Below, one piece after another: positions 13,401 to 23,866 of a DNA stretch of 64,000 nt. The stretch's first letter is position 1, and each line of letters begins with the position of its first letter. This DNA comes from Dendrophyllia cribrosa (taxonomy: Eukaryota > Cnidaria > Anthozoa > Scleractinia > Dendrophylliidae): positions 43,941,568 through 44,005,567 of the forward strand of contig JAJLRJ010000004.1 of NCBI GenBank assembly GCA_024195265.1. The letters are read 5' to 3'. The position numbers were made by a program, and so were the translations under genes. A model generated the notes under the pieces. The model worked only from the letters and a program-made list of their open reading frames with translations. It was not told the origin of the DNA and searched no databases.

Positions 13401-15424
13401 CAATCGTCTGACAGCACTGAGCGATGAATTACTACCAGAGTTGACAACTGGGGCCAAATCCCGGGGGGGGGAGGGGGTACTCAACAAAGTTTTGTACGGG
13501 GATGCTCCGCCCCGAGGTCCAAACCCTTACCCTTTCATATACCGTTTTTGACAGAAAAGGTACCCCTTTCGTATACCTTTTATTGAAAATGGTACCCCTT
13601 TCATATACCTTTCATTGAAAATGGTACCCCTTTCATATAGCCTTAACGTGCGTCTGTTCGATATATTTTGAAAGGCCCTTTTTATAATACTTAAATAGCA
13701 GTTTTCTCTACCTTTTTTATGCTTCATCTCGTGTTTTCGCTACCATTTCCTATTCTTCGTGAAATCCCTACCCTTTCACATACTTCAACTCGTGAAATCC
13801 CGATCCTTTTATATACCTCTGGCCTCAGAAAGGTACCCCTTTCGGGCGGAGCATCCCCGTGTAGCCCATTGCATTATAGGGAGTACCCCCCCCCCCCCAG
13901 GGGGGCCAAATTTACGACCATTTAGTTTCTTTTCACTTGAAGAGTGTTGCATATTTTCATGTTCTCTGGAGATCTCAGTTTTCGAGAAAATGCATTCTTA
14001 TGCGGAACATGAAAGTGAATATATGAACTTTCGTAGTTATATATAATAAACCAGTGTCAACTGCCAATTTTTAGTTAACTTGTTGGCAATTAAGCAAATG
14101 ATTAAACGGTTCCTTACTGTTTGTCTTTCTCTTTGATCTTTCCTTTTCTCCGACGTTTGAAACCCGGGGGGGGGGGGCGGTACTCCCTATAATGGGCTAT
14201 ACGGGGATGCTCCGCCCGAAAGGGGTACCTTTTTGAGACTGAAGACTGGAGGTATATGAAAGGGTCGGGATTTCACGAGTTGAAGTATATGAAAGGATAG
14301 GGATTTCACGAAGAATTGGAAAGGGTAGCGAAAACACGAGTTGAATTATAAAAAACGTAGGGAAAACTGTGATTTAGGTATTATAAAAAGCGCCTTTCAA
14401 AATATATCGAACAGACGCACGTAAAGGCCATATGAAAGGGGTACCATTTTTAATGAAAGGTATATGAAAGGGGTACCTTTTCTGTCAAAAACGGTACATG
14501 AAAGGGTAAGGGTTTGGACCTCGGGGCGGAACATCCCCGTACAAAATTTTGTTGAGTACCCCCCCCCCCCCCCCCCCCCCCGGGGTTTGAAAATAACCTA
14601 TCTCTAGCTATCGTGCCTACGAGGATTACTACGCAGTTCAAACATTTTTAGGTGATCTGTGGATGAATCTCTCGATCAATCAATAGAAGCTATTCCCTTG
14701 ATAACGCATGCTGAACATCTTCTCAATTTTATACTCAGCTCAGTCTTCTTGCGCCCGAGAAATCATTGGGGGAGAAAAAGTAAAAAAAAAGGAGAAAAAA
14801 GCAAGAGAAGTGAATCGTTGCATCTGACGGGCACAGAAGCGAATTTGTGGCGATAGCGCAGTGAAACAGAAGCAGAAGTGTAAGAACGGAAAAGATTAAT
14901 GGTACTTATCAGTTGTTTATAATTGAGAAATCCCTACAATTTCCGTACAATAAGTGTACAATGTCGCAATTGAAGAACTGAACAAATGGTATTCTTTGCA
15001 TTTCGCATCAGCTTGTGCTATGTAGATTGGTGATTTACTAGAGAGCACCTTTTAAACCTCCACGGTTTCTTATGAGCTGCTATACTGAGTCTGACGCCTG
15101 CTAGAATGGCTGGAATGGAAGTCGAACGGCCTGAGTACCTATTAAATTCAACCGTCATTTTGCTACATTTTCCTACTCAAGACGACATCGGCCTCAAGCC
15201 AATCTCTTTTTAAATCCTGTTTTATTCCCTAAGAAGCAAAGAATTAAAAAGCGGTTATCCTACCTGCCAGCTTTCGTAATTATCATTTCAGTTCCTAGCT
15301 CAAAGAAACGCTGCCAAAGATCCCTCATTTGCAGCTCAATGGTGATATCTTCGCCCTCCAAAGTCTCTGTTGATTCAACACGGTTCTGCATGGCTTGCAT
15401 AGAGCCTAACGCTTCGGTAGCCAT
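4489..15424 (-). CDS. Tbx20: Tbx20-like T-box transcription factor, seven exons
   Basis: Exons in transcript order are 15424-15264, 12106-12005, 11118-10947, 10581-10414, 7236-7172, 6478-6372 and 4886-4489. Together they are 1173 nt, 390 aa, in one unbroken frame with AG acceptors and GT donors. The T-box runs from about residue 36 ([13 protein letters not shown]) to about 222: [15 protein letters not shown] (55-69), [36 protein letters not shown], then [13 protein letters not shown]. The [18 protein letters not shown] and [14 protein letters not shown] patterns fit Tbx20 better than Tbx15/18/22. T-box proteins bind DNA in the nucleus and control mesoderm-type and neural programmes. The C-terminal exon is Ser/Pro/His/Ala-rich, as in activation or repression tails. 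The start ATG leaves only about 35 residues before the T-box, shorter than in vertebrates, so an upstream coding exon is possible. Confidence 0.92.
4938..5484. repeat. 29-bp minisatellite in the last intron of the T-box gene
   Basis: About 19 head-to-tail copies of a 29-bp unit containing GGGTGCATGATATGAGCCC are nearly identical through the centre and decay at both ends. Decayed relatives continue to about 5610. The array starts about 50 bp upstream of the acceptor of the last coding exon. Confidence 0.95.
6964..7152. mobile_element. single-unit MITE related to the 88-bp satellite
   Basis: It starts TTAACCCTTTCGCTACC and carries one copy of the 88-bp unit, recognisable by GTGTGACCATTCAAATG. 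It ends in the CAATATTTTACAAAATG segment that also terminates the 37-kb array. It lies just downstream of the short T-box exon at 7172-7236. Confidence 0.75.
7421..7844. repeat. tandem duplication of about 210 bp in a T-box intron
   Basis: 7421-7633 and 7634-7844 are direct copies, both starting TGAGACACACCTTT. They differ by small indels and a short internal triplication of GATATGTTGGT in the second copy. Confidence 0.85.
8941..9176. mobile_element. MITE with terminal inverted repeats flanked by TA
   Basis: The ends are inverted copies beginning TACAGCTATTTCAATTAACG. Inner blocks GATAGTTGGGAGCGG and CCGCTCCCAACTATC are also inverted. The element is complete and uninterrupted. A second copy at 42219-44712 carries an insertion. 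Confidence 0.85.
9220..9333. mobile_element. short foldback MITE with 3-bp TTA duplication
   Basis: Inverted ends AGGCTGGTTTTCACTAGCGC are flanked by TTA on both sides (9217-9219 and 9334-9336). The TTA duplication suggests a PIF/Harbinger type. Confidence 0.8.
9336..10063. mobile_element. two head-to-head copies of one MITE family
   Basis: The right half (about 9690-10063) begins AGGGAGCTTAAGCAACGACG and ends in its inverted copy. The left half (about 9336-9692) is the same family in opposite orientation and more diverged. Another full copy is at 19839-20220 and a fragment is near 60680-60810. Confidence 0.75.
11338..11365. repeat. ATATAA-type microsatellite at the end of a TE tail
   Basis: Four short ATATAA units precede AACTTTATTGAATCTCCC, a segment that looks like the end of an interspersed retroelement. 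Confidence 0.6.
12526..12684. mobile_element. hAT-like MITE
   Basis: Inverted ends CAGGGGCGTAGC and GCTACGCCCCTG are flanked by GAAAT on both sides (12521-12525 and 12685-12689). It lies in the first intron of the T-box gene. The end motif resembles hAT-type elements; only 5 bp of duplication are recognisable. Confidence 0.75.
13460..13903. mobile_element. non-autonomous element with G-tract termini and 8-bp target duplication
   Basis: It starts CCCGGGGGGGG and ends in a C-tract followed by AGGGG, flanked by GGCCAAAT at 13452-13459 and 13904-13911. The interior repeats a motif around GGTACCCCTTTC(A/G)TATACC. The 8-bp duplication points to hAT-class transposition. Confidence 0.85.
14163..14584. 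mobile_element. second copy of the G-tract element, opposite orientation
   Basis: It is the same family as 13460-13903, inverted, and flanked by GTTTGAAA at 14155-14162 and 14585-14592. Its right terminus is an uninterrupted C tract of over 20 bases. Confidence 0.85.
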
Positions 15425-17043
15425 GTCTGACGGAGAAGGGAAAATATTAAGGTTAAATACGGTAGGCGAAATGCGTGTGTCTTCTGCGCGCGACCACCCG
15501 ATTGTAAAGTTATCTACCTTGGCAAGAACTGTCAGGAGAGGTTCGACCAGAAGCCATTCTTGAGGTTATTGTCTGTTGGTTTGTTTGCTCTGAGGAAATC
15601 AATGATTCAACTGAGAAGGCGTTTGCGCGAGAGGAGAGATTCCCATTTGCGTGCAATCCTGCTTGATTCATGACAGTTTAAAACTATGACTTGTCAAACG
15701 CTACACACCGAGTCGGGTCCGAAGTGGCAACGACTTTACAAGATGTGTCTAATTTATGATGGAGGCTATCTCCTGATTATATCAATTAACCGTGATAATT
15801 AGATTTATTTTATACCACAGTCATCACTCTGTTCGGAAATACCAGCAAACACTCCATGTCGAATAACATGTCGGCCATCAAAGTGCCGCCGTATTCACCC
15901 GGGGAGCGTGGGAATACGAGCCTGTTATCGCCCGGTGATTCTCCAATCAGCAGGCATTTTTCCACCGTGAAATTTCCGGTGTTTATCGTAATTAGCCAGA
16001 CAAAACAGACAGGCTAGAAACTTCCATGAGCGATGACGAATCCCGGGTTTTACAGTTTCACCTCGGGACAAACAGCTGGCAAAGCGATAATTTGAAAACA
16101 TCACATCTGAACAAGCTGTTACCTCGCTAAAACAACTTTTTCAAATCCCCACTGGTGTTATTTTGCTATCACTTCTTTTCCTGTAAGTATAAAGTTTTAT
16201 TTTTCCAGACAATTATTGTAATAAGCAGAAGTGAAATCATTAAAGATGCAATACGAGTTATTTTCCCTTGATGACCTGCACGTCTGAGCAGTAGGAGGAT
16301 GTTTTTGCATAAACGCTTTTCCAGATGACTTTTCACGCAGTCGGGTTTCTATAAAAAATTTCAAGAGTCAATAGGACTCCAATAGCACTTTTGTAAACCA
16401 CTGCCCACTTACAGCAATGATCACAGGGTAGAAAAACAAACGCTTATTTCTCGTAAAGTGTTGATGTTGTTCGTCTTCGTCGATCAATTGACTTAGGGTT
16501 ATGGTTCCTGCCCTGGCGGTGTGTTTTGTCGGCAAGTCGCCAAATGAAGCAATTAATCGATGGTTTGTTTGATTTCGTTGGCGCTGGAGTGCTAATCGAT
16601 GGTATAATGGTTTGTCGTGTGGAAAACAGAGTGCCAAATTGTTGACGGAGTCAATTTATCCGCGCAAAAACCTCTTTTCAACACGCTCTTACAATTTAGT
16701 CCGCTTTCAAAATATTGTTACATTAACAACAAGTGACTTAGAAAACATTGGAAGCTTCTTAGATAAACTCGCGGTTGGCGATGTTATTGAACAAAATGGG
16801 GGACCTCACAGATGTTTCTCGTCCAATAACATTGAAAGGAATAACTCAAAGCCATATGTTATTCGTTCAGTTGGACAGGCGTTAGGAATGTATAACAAAG
16901 AGCTTCTTACAGATGAATCGAATCAGTATCAATAGTGGAAAATCATAGATGCACATTTGTCGAAAGTGTTTCTAAAATGATTAATTGAACTCCATTCTGA
17001 AATATTTTTGACAGGGATTTGATATTACTGCTGTAATCTAAGA

Positions 17044-17287
17044 ACCGTATTTTCTCGATTAAACGCCGGGCTCCCGAATAAACGCCGTGGAAGTTGTAAG
17101 TAAGCCCCTCAAACGTTTATTTGTGGTATAATAAACTTAGGCAAGGTGCACGCTGCCAAGAAAAACTAATAATAACCCTTTCTTAAAAAATGGCGGGCGA
17201 GAAAAAACTGCCGATTCAAAGAAACGCCGGGTCCACTAGGCCAAGTTTGAAATAAACGCCGGGGGCGTTTAATTGAGAAAATACGGT
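17044..17287. mobile_element. MITE with ACCGTATTTTCTC ends
   Basis: Inverted ends ACCGTATTTTCTCGATTAAA enclose several AAACGCCGGG boxes in both orientations. Confidence 0.8.
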
Positions 17288-19838
17288 ACTTTTTTTCATT
17301 TTCTTTGTGTTCTTTTTCTACCTTTCTTTTCGGGCTTTCTCATCACACTACATTTTTTGACATTCTTGTGTATCGACTGCCATTCAATTTTTTTTAGTAA
17401 AACGCGACCCTGCCTCGCATATTTCTCAGTGGACCTCATCCTGACTGCATTTGCAGGTGCACATTAGCTTGTTCCAAACTCACAAAGTTTAAGGGAAAAA
17501 ACACTGAAAAACTGCAGGGCAAAAAAGAAAAATATATATATTTACTTGAGCGTGTCAGATTTTCCTCGCGACGGGCGCTTTTCGCGCGAGCTGGCTCGTG
17601 TTTCTCGAAAATCGTGAGAGTACAGAGACTGCTTTTAGCTTTAGACACCTCACTATTTAGTCTAACCTTACACTATCTGTATAAACATTCTGTTTCTTTT
17701 CCACGAAAACAGAGAGAAAAAAAAAAGATGTATTTATCAACTTTTAAGATGTTGCCGAAATCATTCATAAAAATACTTCGTGCATCATAATTAAATAAGA
17801 AAATGTCAGATAGAAGTTTTGAGATCCCTGTTATCAAATTGTCATAAATTCTTTGGATATTCATTTGTGGCAATTAAGAAGAACACAATACACTCAGATA
17901 AAAAAGTTTGCTTTATTCATAAGTATTTATTGCCTTTTGGAATTTACACCTTTTTACCTCATTAGCAACGCGAAAAAAAACTCAATAACCACCCTCCCCC
18001 ACCCAAAGCTACACTCGTTCATGTTTTTCGTGAATAATCATTTCCTTTGAGACACAGATTAGTCTGTGTCGGCAAAACAACCTACTTGAAAAATGAAGTA
18101 CTTTTTACACGTTTCATTTTCTTAGGAAACCAAGGTGTCACATTTTGGCTACTTATGTTTCTTTTTCGATATTTTTATAACCGGGTTGCATAGTTCATAA
18201 TCCACAAGAAGACCGCTAAGCTGTAAAAGCAATCAAAATGTTTCGGCGCAATAGTTTACAAATAATGATGATTCGAGTTCTATAAAGTGGAAGCCGCTTT
18301 ATTCAGTGTGCACCTGGCAAACTTGAATTTATTGCGCCCCACATTCCAACTGCGGAAACTAAGGGAAACATAGAAAATTGTACGAAATCGGTAACTTGCA
18401 TTTTACGGCTCCTGTAAATGGCAGAAAAAAGGTCTCTTTTTGTCCTGTCAGTAGCGCTTTTGTTGCAAACGGTTTATTTTCTTATTATACAGTACAGAAT
18501 TTAACAAACGTCATATTCAAATGCTATTGTTTCCTGTTGTACTCGCTTCCAAGTGACTTTCGTTTCGGGTACCGTGATGGCCAGTTTCTCGGTATAATTA
18601 GTCTATAAATGCCTTCTGATCGATTTTCCCGGTCGCATTTTGACGATCGTTTTCTTATTGATTACCCAGCGGTAGCCGAAAAGAGGATTTATGGATAATC
18701 CTTGGAGAATAAACATTCCCCCCTCACGGACTGAGGATAATCATTGAATTTATCAGTTTATGTTGTAAACCCAACTCTGAGGACTGCTGACTGAGTCAAA
18801 ACGTAAACCTACCGCACACAAACTGCAGCAATATTATGTACTCTGTGTACTGGCAGTCAAGTGTAGTGGTTAAATAAAGGGCATTGAAACGTCATTAGAG
18901 ATCTATAGAGCTGTGATGGATTTTACATGTGCGGAATTGTCGATTGCTTAATAGTTGTTTTGTTTCGTGATTTGTATTAAGGCCAGATTATGGCGCGTAA
19001 TACCCTGCATGGCTAACGAGATATGAACGAAAGACGGATATTTATAACCCAAAACATTCAAATCATTTAATTAGTGAATATGTCCTTCAAATAGAACTTT
19101 GTAGTTTATTTTACTTACGTTTTTGTAGCTATTTAGTCTATTCATTCATTCACTCTGCAAACGCTTTGGTTCATTCACTTGATCTCTCGGACGTTTTTGC
19201 TTCATTTTCATTCGCGATATTCGTTCGTTCACGGCAGAATTCCCATGATTTTTCAAAATATTCAAGGAAGCGGCAACAAATTGTTTATAATAGCCGCCAG
19301 TACTAAATTACTCAGTAAGTGTTTCAAATCACCAGTGGGTGATTTCGAGACTTTGATAGCGGAATTCTATTTAATTTTTATCGTTATCAACAGAATCAAC
19401 TGAACTGGAACAATTTCAAATACATGAATCGTGCATGTAGTTGTAGGTCACCGCCTCGCTTGCAACTTTGCAATGATGGACTTCTGAGAACAGTTTAAGA
19501 CATGTACATTCAGGGCCTGACCGGTCATCATTTTTCTCAGTGGATATCCACTCTCAGATTAAGATGGATTGTACTAGTTGTATAGTTTTCGGGCGACTAT
19601 CCCAGTATCAACTATCATGTAACTATCAGCGAACTATCAACAAATGAAAATTGTCTTTTCAAGCAGTCATGATGGAAAATGATATAAAGAAAAAACAATC
19701 TGATTGTAGTTTATAGAAAGGGGTTTGAAAGATCAGTGTATAAATACTATCAAGATGCAGTGCTAGGTTGATCAAGATGGCAAATCGAGAACTGTTGGCT
19801 ATAATGTTGTTGGCTTTTATAGACGGTCAAGACTGGCC

Positions 19839-20220
19839 AATAGGGAGCTTACGCAAAGAGGACGGAAACGCCAAGGAAAACGTCACTTGAAAAAAGGATT
19901 CGCGCTATTTTAAACTCCTTTGCAATTGTTCCAATTTGTTTAATTTGTCTTATATGACTGGATTGTCCAGGAGCTAAATTTGTAGGGTCAGCCTTTAAGT
20001 TCAAATCAGTAGAGAAAAAAAAAATAACCGTGTGTTCAGGTTCTCCACGAAACCTATAATTTGATCATTTGACGTCATTGTTTTGCAGGGAAGGCAAAGA
20101 AATGTACCAAAATGTAAAACGCACGTGCAGCACGTGCATAAGCATTGTTTTCGCTCATTAAACCTATTGTTTTGTGCCGTTCTCTCTGCCGTCGCCGTCG
20201 TGGTTGCGTAAGCTCCCTAA
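19839..20220. mobile_element. MITE of the AGGGAGCTTA family
   Basis: Inverted ends AGGGAGCTTACGCAA. The interior is co-linear with the 9690-10063 copy, including AACCTATAATTTGATCATT. Confidence 0.8.
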
Positions 20221-20263
20221 TATCCATAAAACAGTGATCTTGATTGTCAATAATAAACTTTAA

Positions 20264-20711
20264 AGGCCGGCACACACTAGGGGACATGTTGCGGGGACAT
20301 GAAGCGGGGACATGTTGCAGCGACAGTTTTCCTCGTGTGACATCCCCGTTTTTGCGAAAAAGTTCTGTTGCGGGGACACAATTTTGTCCCCGCAACATGT
20401 TGCATGAAATTCAGCTGGTTTGAATTCGTGCGTCATGAAGCGGGGACAAAATGACCCCCATTTCAATGTCGCATCGTGTGCACTGCTCTATCAAACTGTC
20501 CCCGCTACAAAATAGAAATGAACCAATAAAAACTCGCAATTGATTATCCCATGAGCATTCTGTAGCAGTCTTTCAAGATATTTATACCTCAATCCGCTTT
20601 GTGTGCACCAGCTTGCGTACTGTCCCTGCAACATGCGCCTTTGCTGTGCACACAAAGGGGCTTGTCCCCGCTTCATGTCCCCGCAACATGTCCCCTAGTG
20701 TGTGCCGGCCT
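20264..20711. mobile_element. foldback MITE with 3-bp TAA duplication (PIF/Harbinger-like)
   Basis: Long inverted ends of about 48 bp begin AGGCCGGCACACACTAGGGG. TAA flanks both sides (20261-20263 and 20712-20714). GCGGGGACA recurs through the interior. Confidence 0.85.
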
Positions 20712-20840
20712 TAACAACAACTGGTTCGAAGGAATATTGCATATTGATTTCTTGTGGGTTTTACACGGGCTATATTGGCATGTGTGACAACATGAACGCC
20801 ACAAAAAAATACAAGCTAGCCATTGAGGGCCGTTTATTTA

Positions 20841-21662
20841 GGCCCCGTCCACTCGTATCCGGATATTTTTGAATCCGCAACTTTTTTGTTGCGGATAAGA
20901 AAATATTCGCGTCCACACGTAGCGTATTCGAATCGTATTTGCCAGTCCAGGGGCCCGTTTCTCGAAACTCCCGGTAACTTTTCGGGCCCGAAGCCAAATA
21001 TTGAAATCAATCTAAAGAATAAAAGTGCGGGTCCTAGCGAACAAACCAGTCCATTTTGTTTTGCTAACTGATAGTTTTGTCGTATTATCTGCAAAACTTT
21101 TGAAACCTTGATCTTCAATGAAAATAAAACAGCTTTCCGGGCCCGGTAATTACCGGGTCTTTCGAGAAACGGCCCCCGTCAAAGATCCAAGATCCCCTGA
21201 TCCCCTGATCCTGATCCATCCGTGATCCTGATCCACACGTATCCCGATTCGCTCTAGTACCCAGGGCTCCTCTTTAAATGTTGTCAACAGAGTATGCGCA
21301 AAGGCCAACATTTTGTGCGCCGCGTTGTGCGAGTTTGGCGGCAAATTCGATTGCTTTCGCCAAGTTTAACCGTAAACATGTTATTAGACTTGAAATAAGT
21401 CCAAGTAGAAGTGAAGCGACAACATTTCGGTCGGCCATGTTGAATAGTCGAGCGATTAAAGACTGTATCCGATACTGTTACGTCAGCGTATTAAAAAATA
21501 TCCGGATTCGACCGTCCACACGATGCCGTACTCGTAGCGTATTCAAAAATTTCCACTCTGGGAGAGCAGATTCGTTAGCCGAATTCGCCGGATACGTGTG
21601 GACGGAAGGCCAATCCGCAACAAAAAAGTTGCGGATTCAAAAATATCCGGATACGTGTGGAC
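20841..21662. mobile_element. MITE interrupted by a second MITE
   Basis: The outer ends are inverted copies around CGTATCCGGATATTTTTGAA with an inner AATCCGCAAC/GTTGCGGATT hairpin at each side. An inner element at 20950-21176 has its own inverted ends, GGGGCCCGTTTCTCGAAA. The outer one is therefore the older insertion. Confidence 0.8.
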
Positions 21663-22084
21663 TAAGTAAGCTTTATAACTTTAATATGTATTTGCTTTGG
21701 GGATTACTCGGTATAACTTGTTATGAAGCAACAAAGATTTTGGGTCTAAAAGGATAAACTTGTTGAACTGCAAAAACCGTGGACGAAGATCCTGCTGGTT
21801 TTTCGTTGGATCTCACAGGAGTCCACAGTAGGAGACCTAATCAGCTAAACTGAATCAACTGTATAAACGAGAAGTCCAAGGACTACTGAAAAGCTGATAC
21901 AACGAGTAAATATATTTGAAACAATATTTCGGCTGGCCAGACCAGCCTTCTTCAGGTTACAAGATGTTACTAAATTACAAAATGAAAATACAAAATTACA
22001 AAGGAGAATGTCGCAATGTGGGGCGGAAATGACCTACAAGATAATCAAAACTAAAGATAAGCCTAGTATACGTAAACTACAATT

Positions 22085-22330
22085 CATACCTAAGGAGCCT
22101 CAACTTTCGGTTAGTAGTCGCTTTCGGAAACAGCAGGCCTAAGGGGCCGCAACTTTCGGGTAGTCGTTACTTTCGGAAACAGCAGGCCTAAGGGGCCGCA
22201 ACTTTCGGGCAGTCGTTACTTTCGGAATCAGCAGGCCTAAGGGGCCGCAACTTTCGGGCAGTCGTTACTTTCGGAATCAGCTGGCCTAAGGGGCCGCAAC
22301 TTTCGGGTACCCGTTACTTCCGGGCACCTA
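22085..22330. repeat. 49-bp tandem repeat
   Basis: About five copies of a 49-bp unit contain GCAACTTTCGGG and CGTTACTTTCGG. Looser copies of the same motifs recur at 22890-23030, on the other side of the 10-bp array. Confidence 0.85.
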
Positions 22331-22664
22331 AAATACGTGACAACAACAATAACCTTTATTTACATCCATAACTGAGAAATTTACATTTTTAGATAGCTAA
22401 TAAAAGCGGACAAAATTAAGTTACAAAAAGATGATACATTATATTATTATAAGGGATGTCTAGGAATTAAATGAACAAACGTTTTCGTGTTAGCTCCTAA
22501 CTATTAAAATATATTTTTTACACAGTGGTGACATGCATGATATAGCAAAAAAATAGAAAGCACAAAAAGCAGACATACAAAACAGACACTTCTAAAGCAA
22601 AAAAAGAATGATGGTAAACACAACCGCGGAATAAACATAATGTCACTTTGATTCTTTCTTTCTC

Positions 22665-22825
22665 GTTGATTCTTCGGCATTCTTCGGCATCCTTCGGCAT
22701 TCTTCGGCATTCCTCGGCATTCTTCGGCATTCTTCGGCATTCTTCGGCATTCTTCGGCATTCTTCAGCATTCTTCGGCACCCAAGGCATTCTTCGGCATT
22801 CCTCGGCATTCTTCGGCATTCTTGT
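22665..22825. repeat. 10-bp minisatellite
   Basis: About 16 copies of TCTTCGGCAT with few substitutions. Three units make 30 bp, so all frames stay open and give repetitive false ORFs on both strands. Confidence 0.95.
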
Positions 22826-23866
22826 ACAGTAAAACACTAAGCTATTCCAATTCCATCTGCAGGAGACGTTAGACCTCAGCATGTTTTCGATTAGACCGTA
22901 ACTTTCGGGGGCCGTTACTTTTAGGTGGAACGTTGCTTTCGGGAATTACTAAAAAGATCCGAAAATTAACGTTACTTTCGGGTAGCCGTTACTTTCGTGG
23001 GAGCCGCTATTTTCGGAACTCTACGGTATCATACACAGGTAGCCCAGGCGCGCATAATGGGTATCATTAAACATAAACATTTCTCAAAAACTAACGAAAA
23101 CACAAAGAAAAAGTCAATCTCAAATTGATATCAACATAATTCCCATCGAAAAATGTAATTTATTTTACCGTAATGTCCCTCGGCTGCTTGACAATTCTGT
23201 AAAACTCCCTTTCTTCGGTTCTGACTTCCGAAGAAATATCGCCCCGCATTGATATATAAAACAATGTTTGCAAACAATGTAAGACTCGTTTTGCGATGGC
23301 TTCGTAGCCGTTTTCTTTCCGAACTAATCACGGTGTCTCGATAAATTGTTATTTTTCGTGTTGCTTTAGCAAACGTGATTTCTTTGATCTGAAAGCTTAA
23401 ATTATTATTAAACCTGATTTCCAAAGAATAGCGCTTAAGTGATTTATGTGCTCAGTTTTTTCTGCACGCGAAGTGCATTACATCAGTTCTATATCCTTGA
23501 TCTCTTGAAGCGAAGCTTATAATCTATATATTTAAGTAGTAAATATTATCATTAGCGAAAAATAAGACAATCAAAGAGAGATCATTTAAGTGGACTAGCA
23601 GATAGACCAAACTCATTAATTTCGCGTACAAAAGCTTCGCGCCAAAACTTTTGGACGATGGAAGGAAAGCGGCCTCAAACAAACATTGCATTATTTTTTA
23701 AGGCCCTTGAGACAAGCTTAATGTCTTGTGAGAACAATGTGGACGATTAAAAGATTAGTACAGATATGGATATATGCGGTTGAAGTATGTACGGTTTTTA
23801 TCACGATCGAAATTAACTTGTTTATCGTATCACTGTGAGTACAGTAGCACACTTTAGACATAAACT

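Larger units (their letters stand above)
15425..23866. other. gene-poor stretch upstream of the T-box gene
   Basis: It must contain the T-box promoter and any upstream exon, but I see no clear core promoter. It holds MITEs (17044-17287, 19839-20220, 20264-20711, 20841-21662) and minisatellites (22085-22330, 22665-22825). An open frame at 16612-16935 has no recognisable domain and no splice context. I see no gene I can support. Confidence 0.55.

Noticed and set aside
15339..15563. 74-codon ORF on the + strand
   Set aside because: It is the shadow of the first T-box coding exon on the minus strand.
16612..16935. 107-codon ORF on the + strand
   Set aside because: No recognisable domain, no splice context and no neighbours that support it. 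It could be chance in this stretch.
22504..22882. ORFs on both strands with repeated EECRRMPKNA or SSAFFGILRH
   Set aside because: They are readings of the 10-bp minisatellite. Both strands are equally open and there are no flanking exons.
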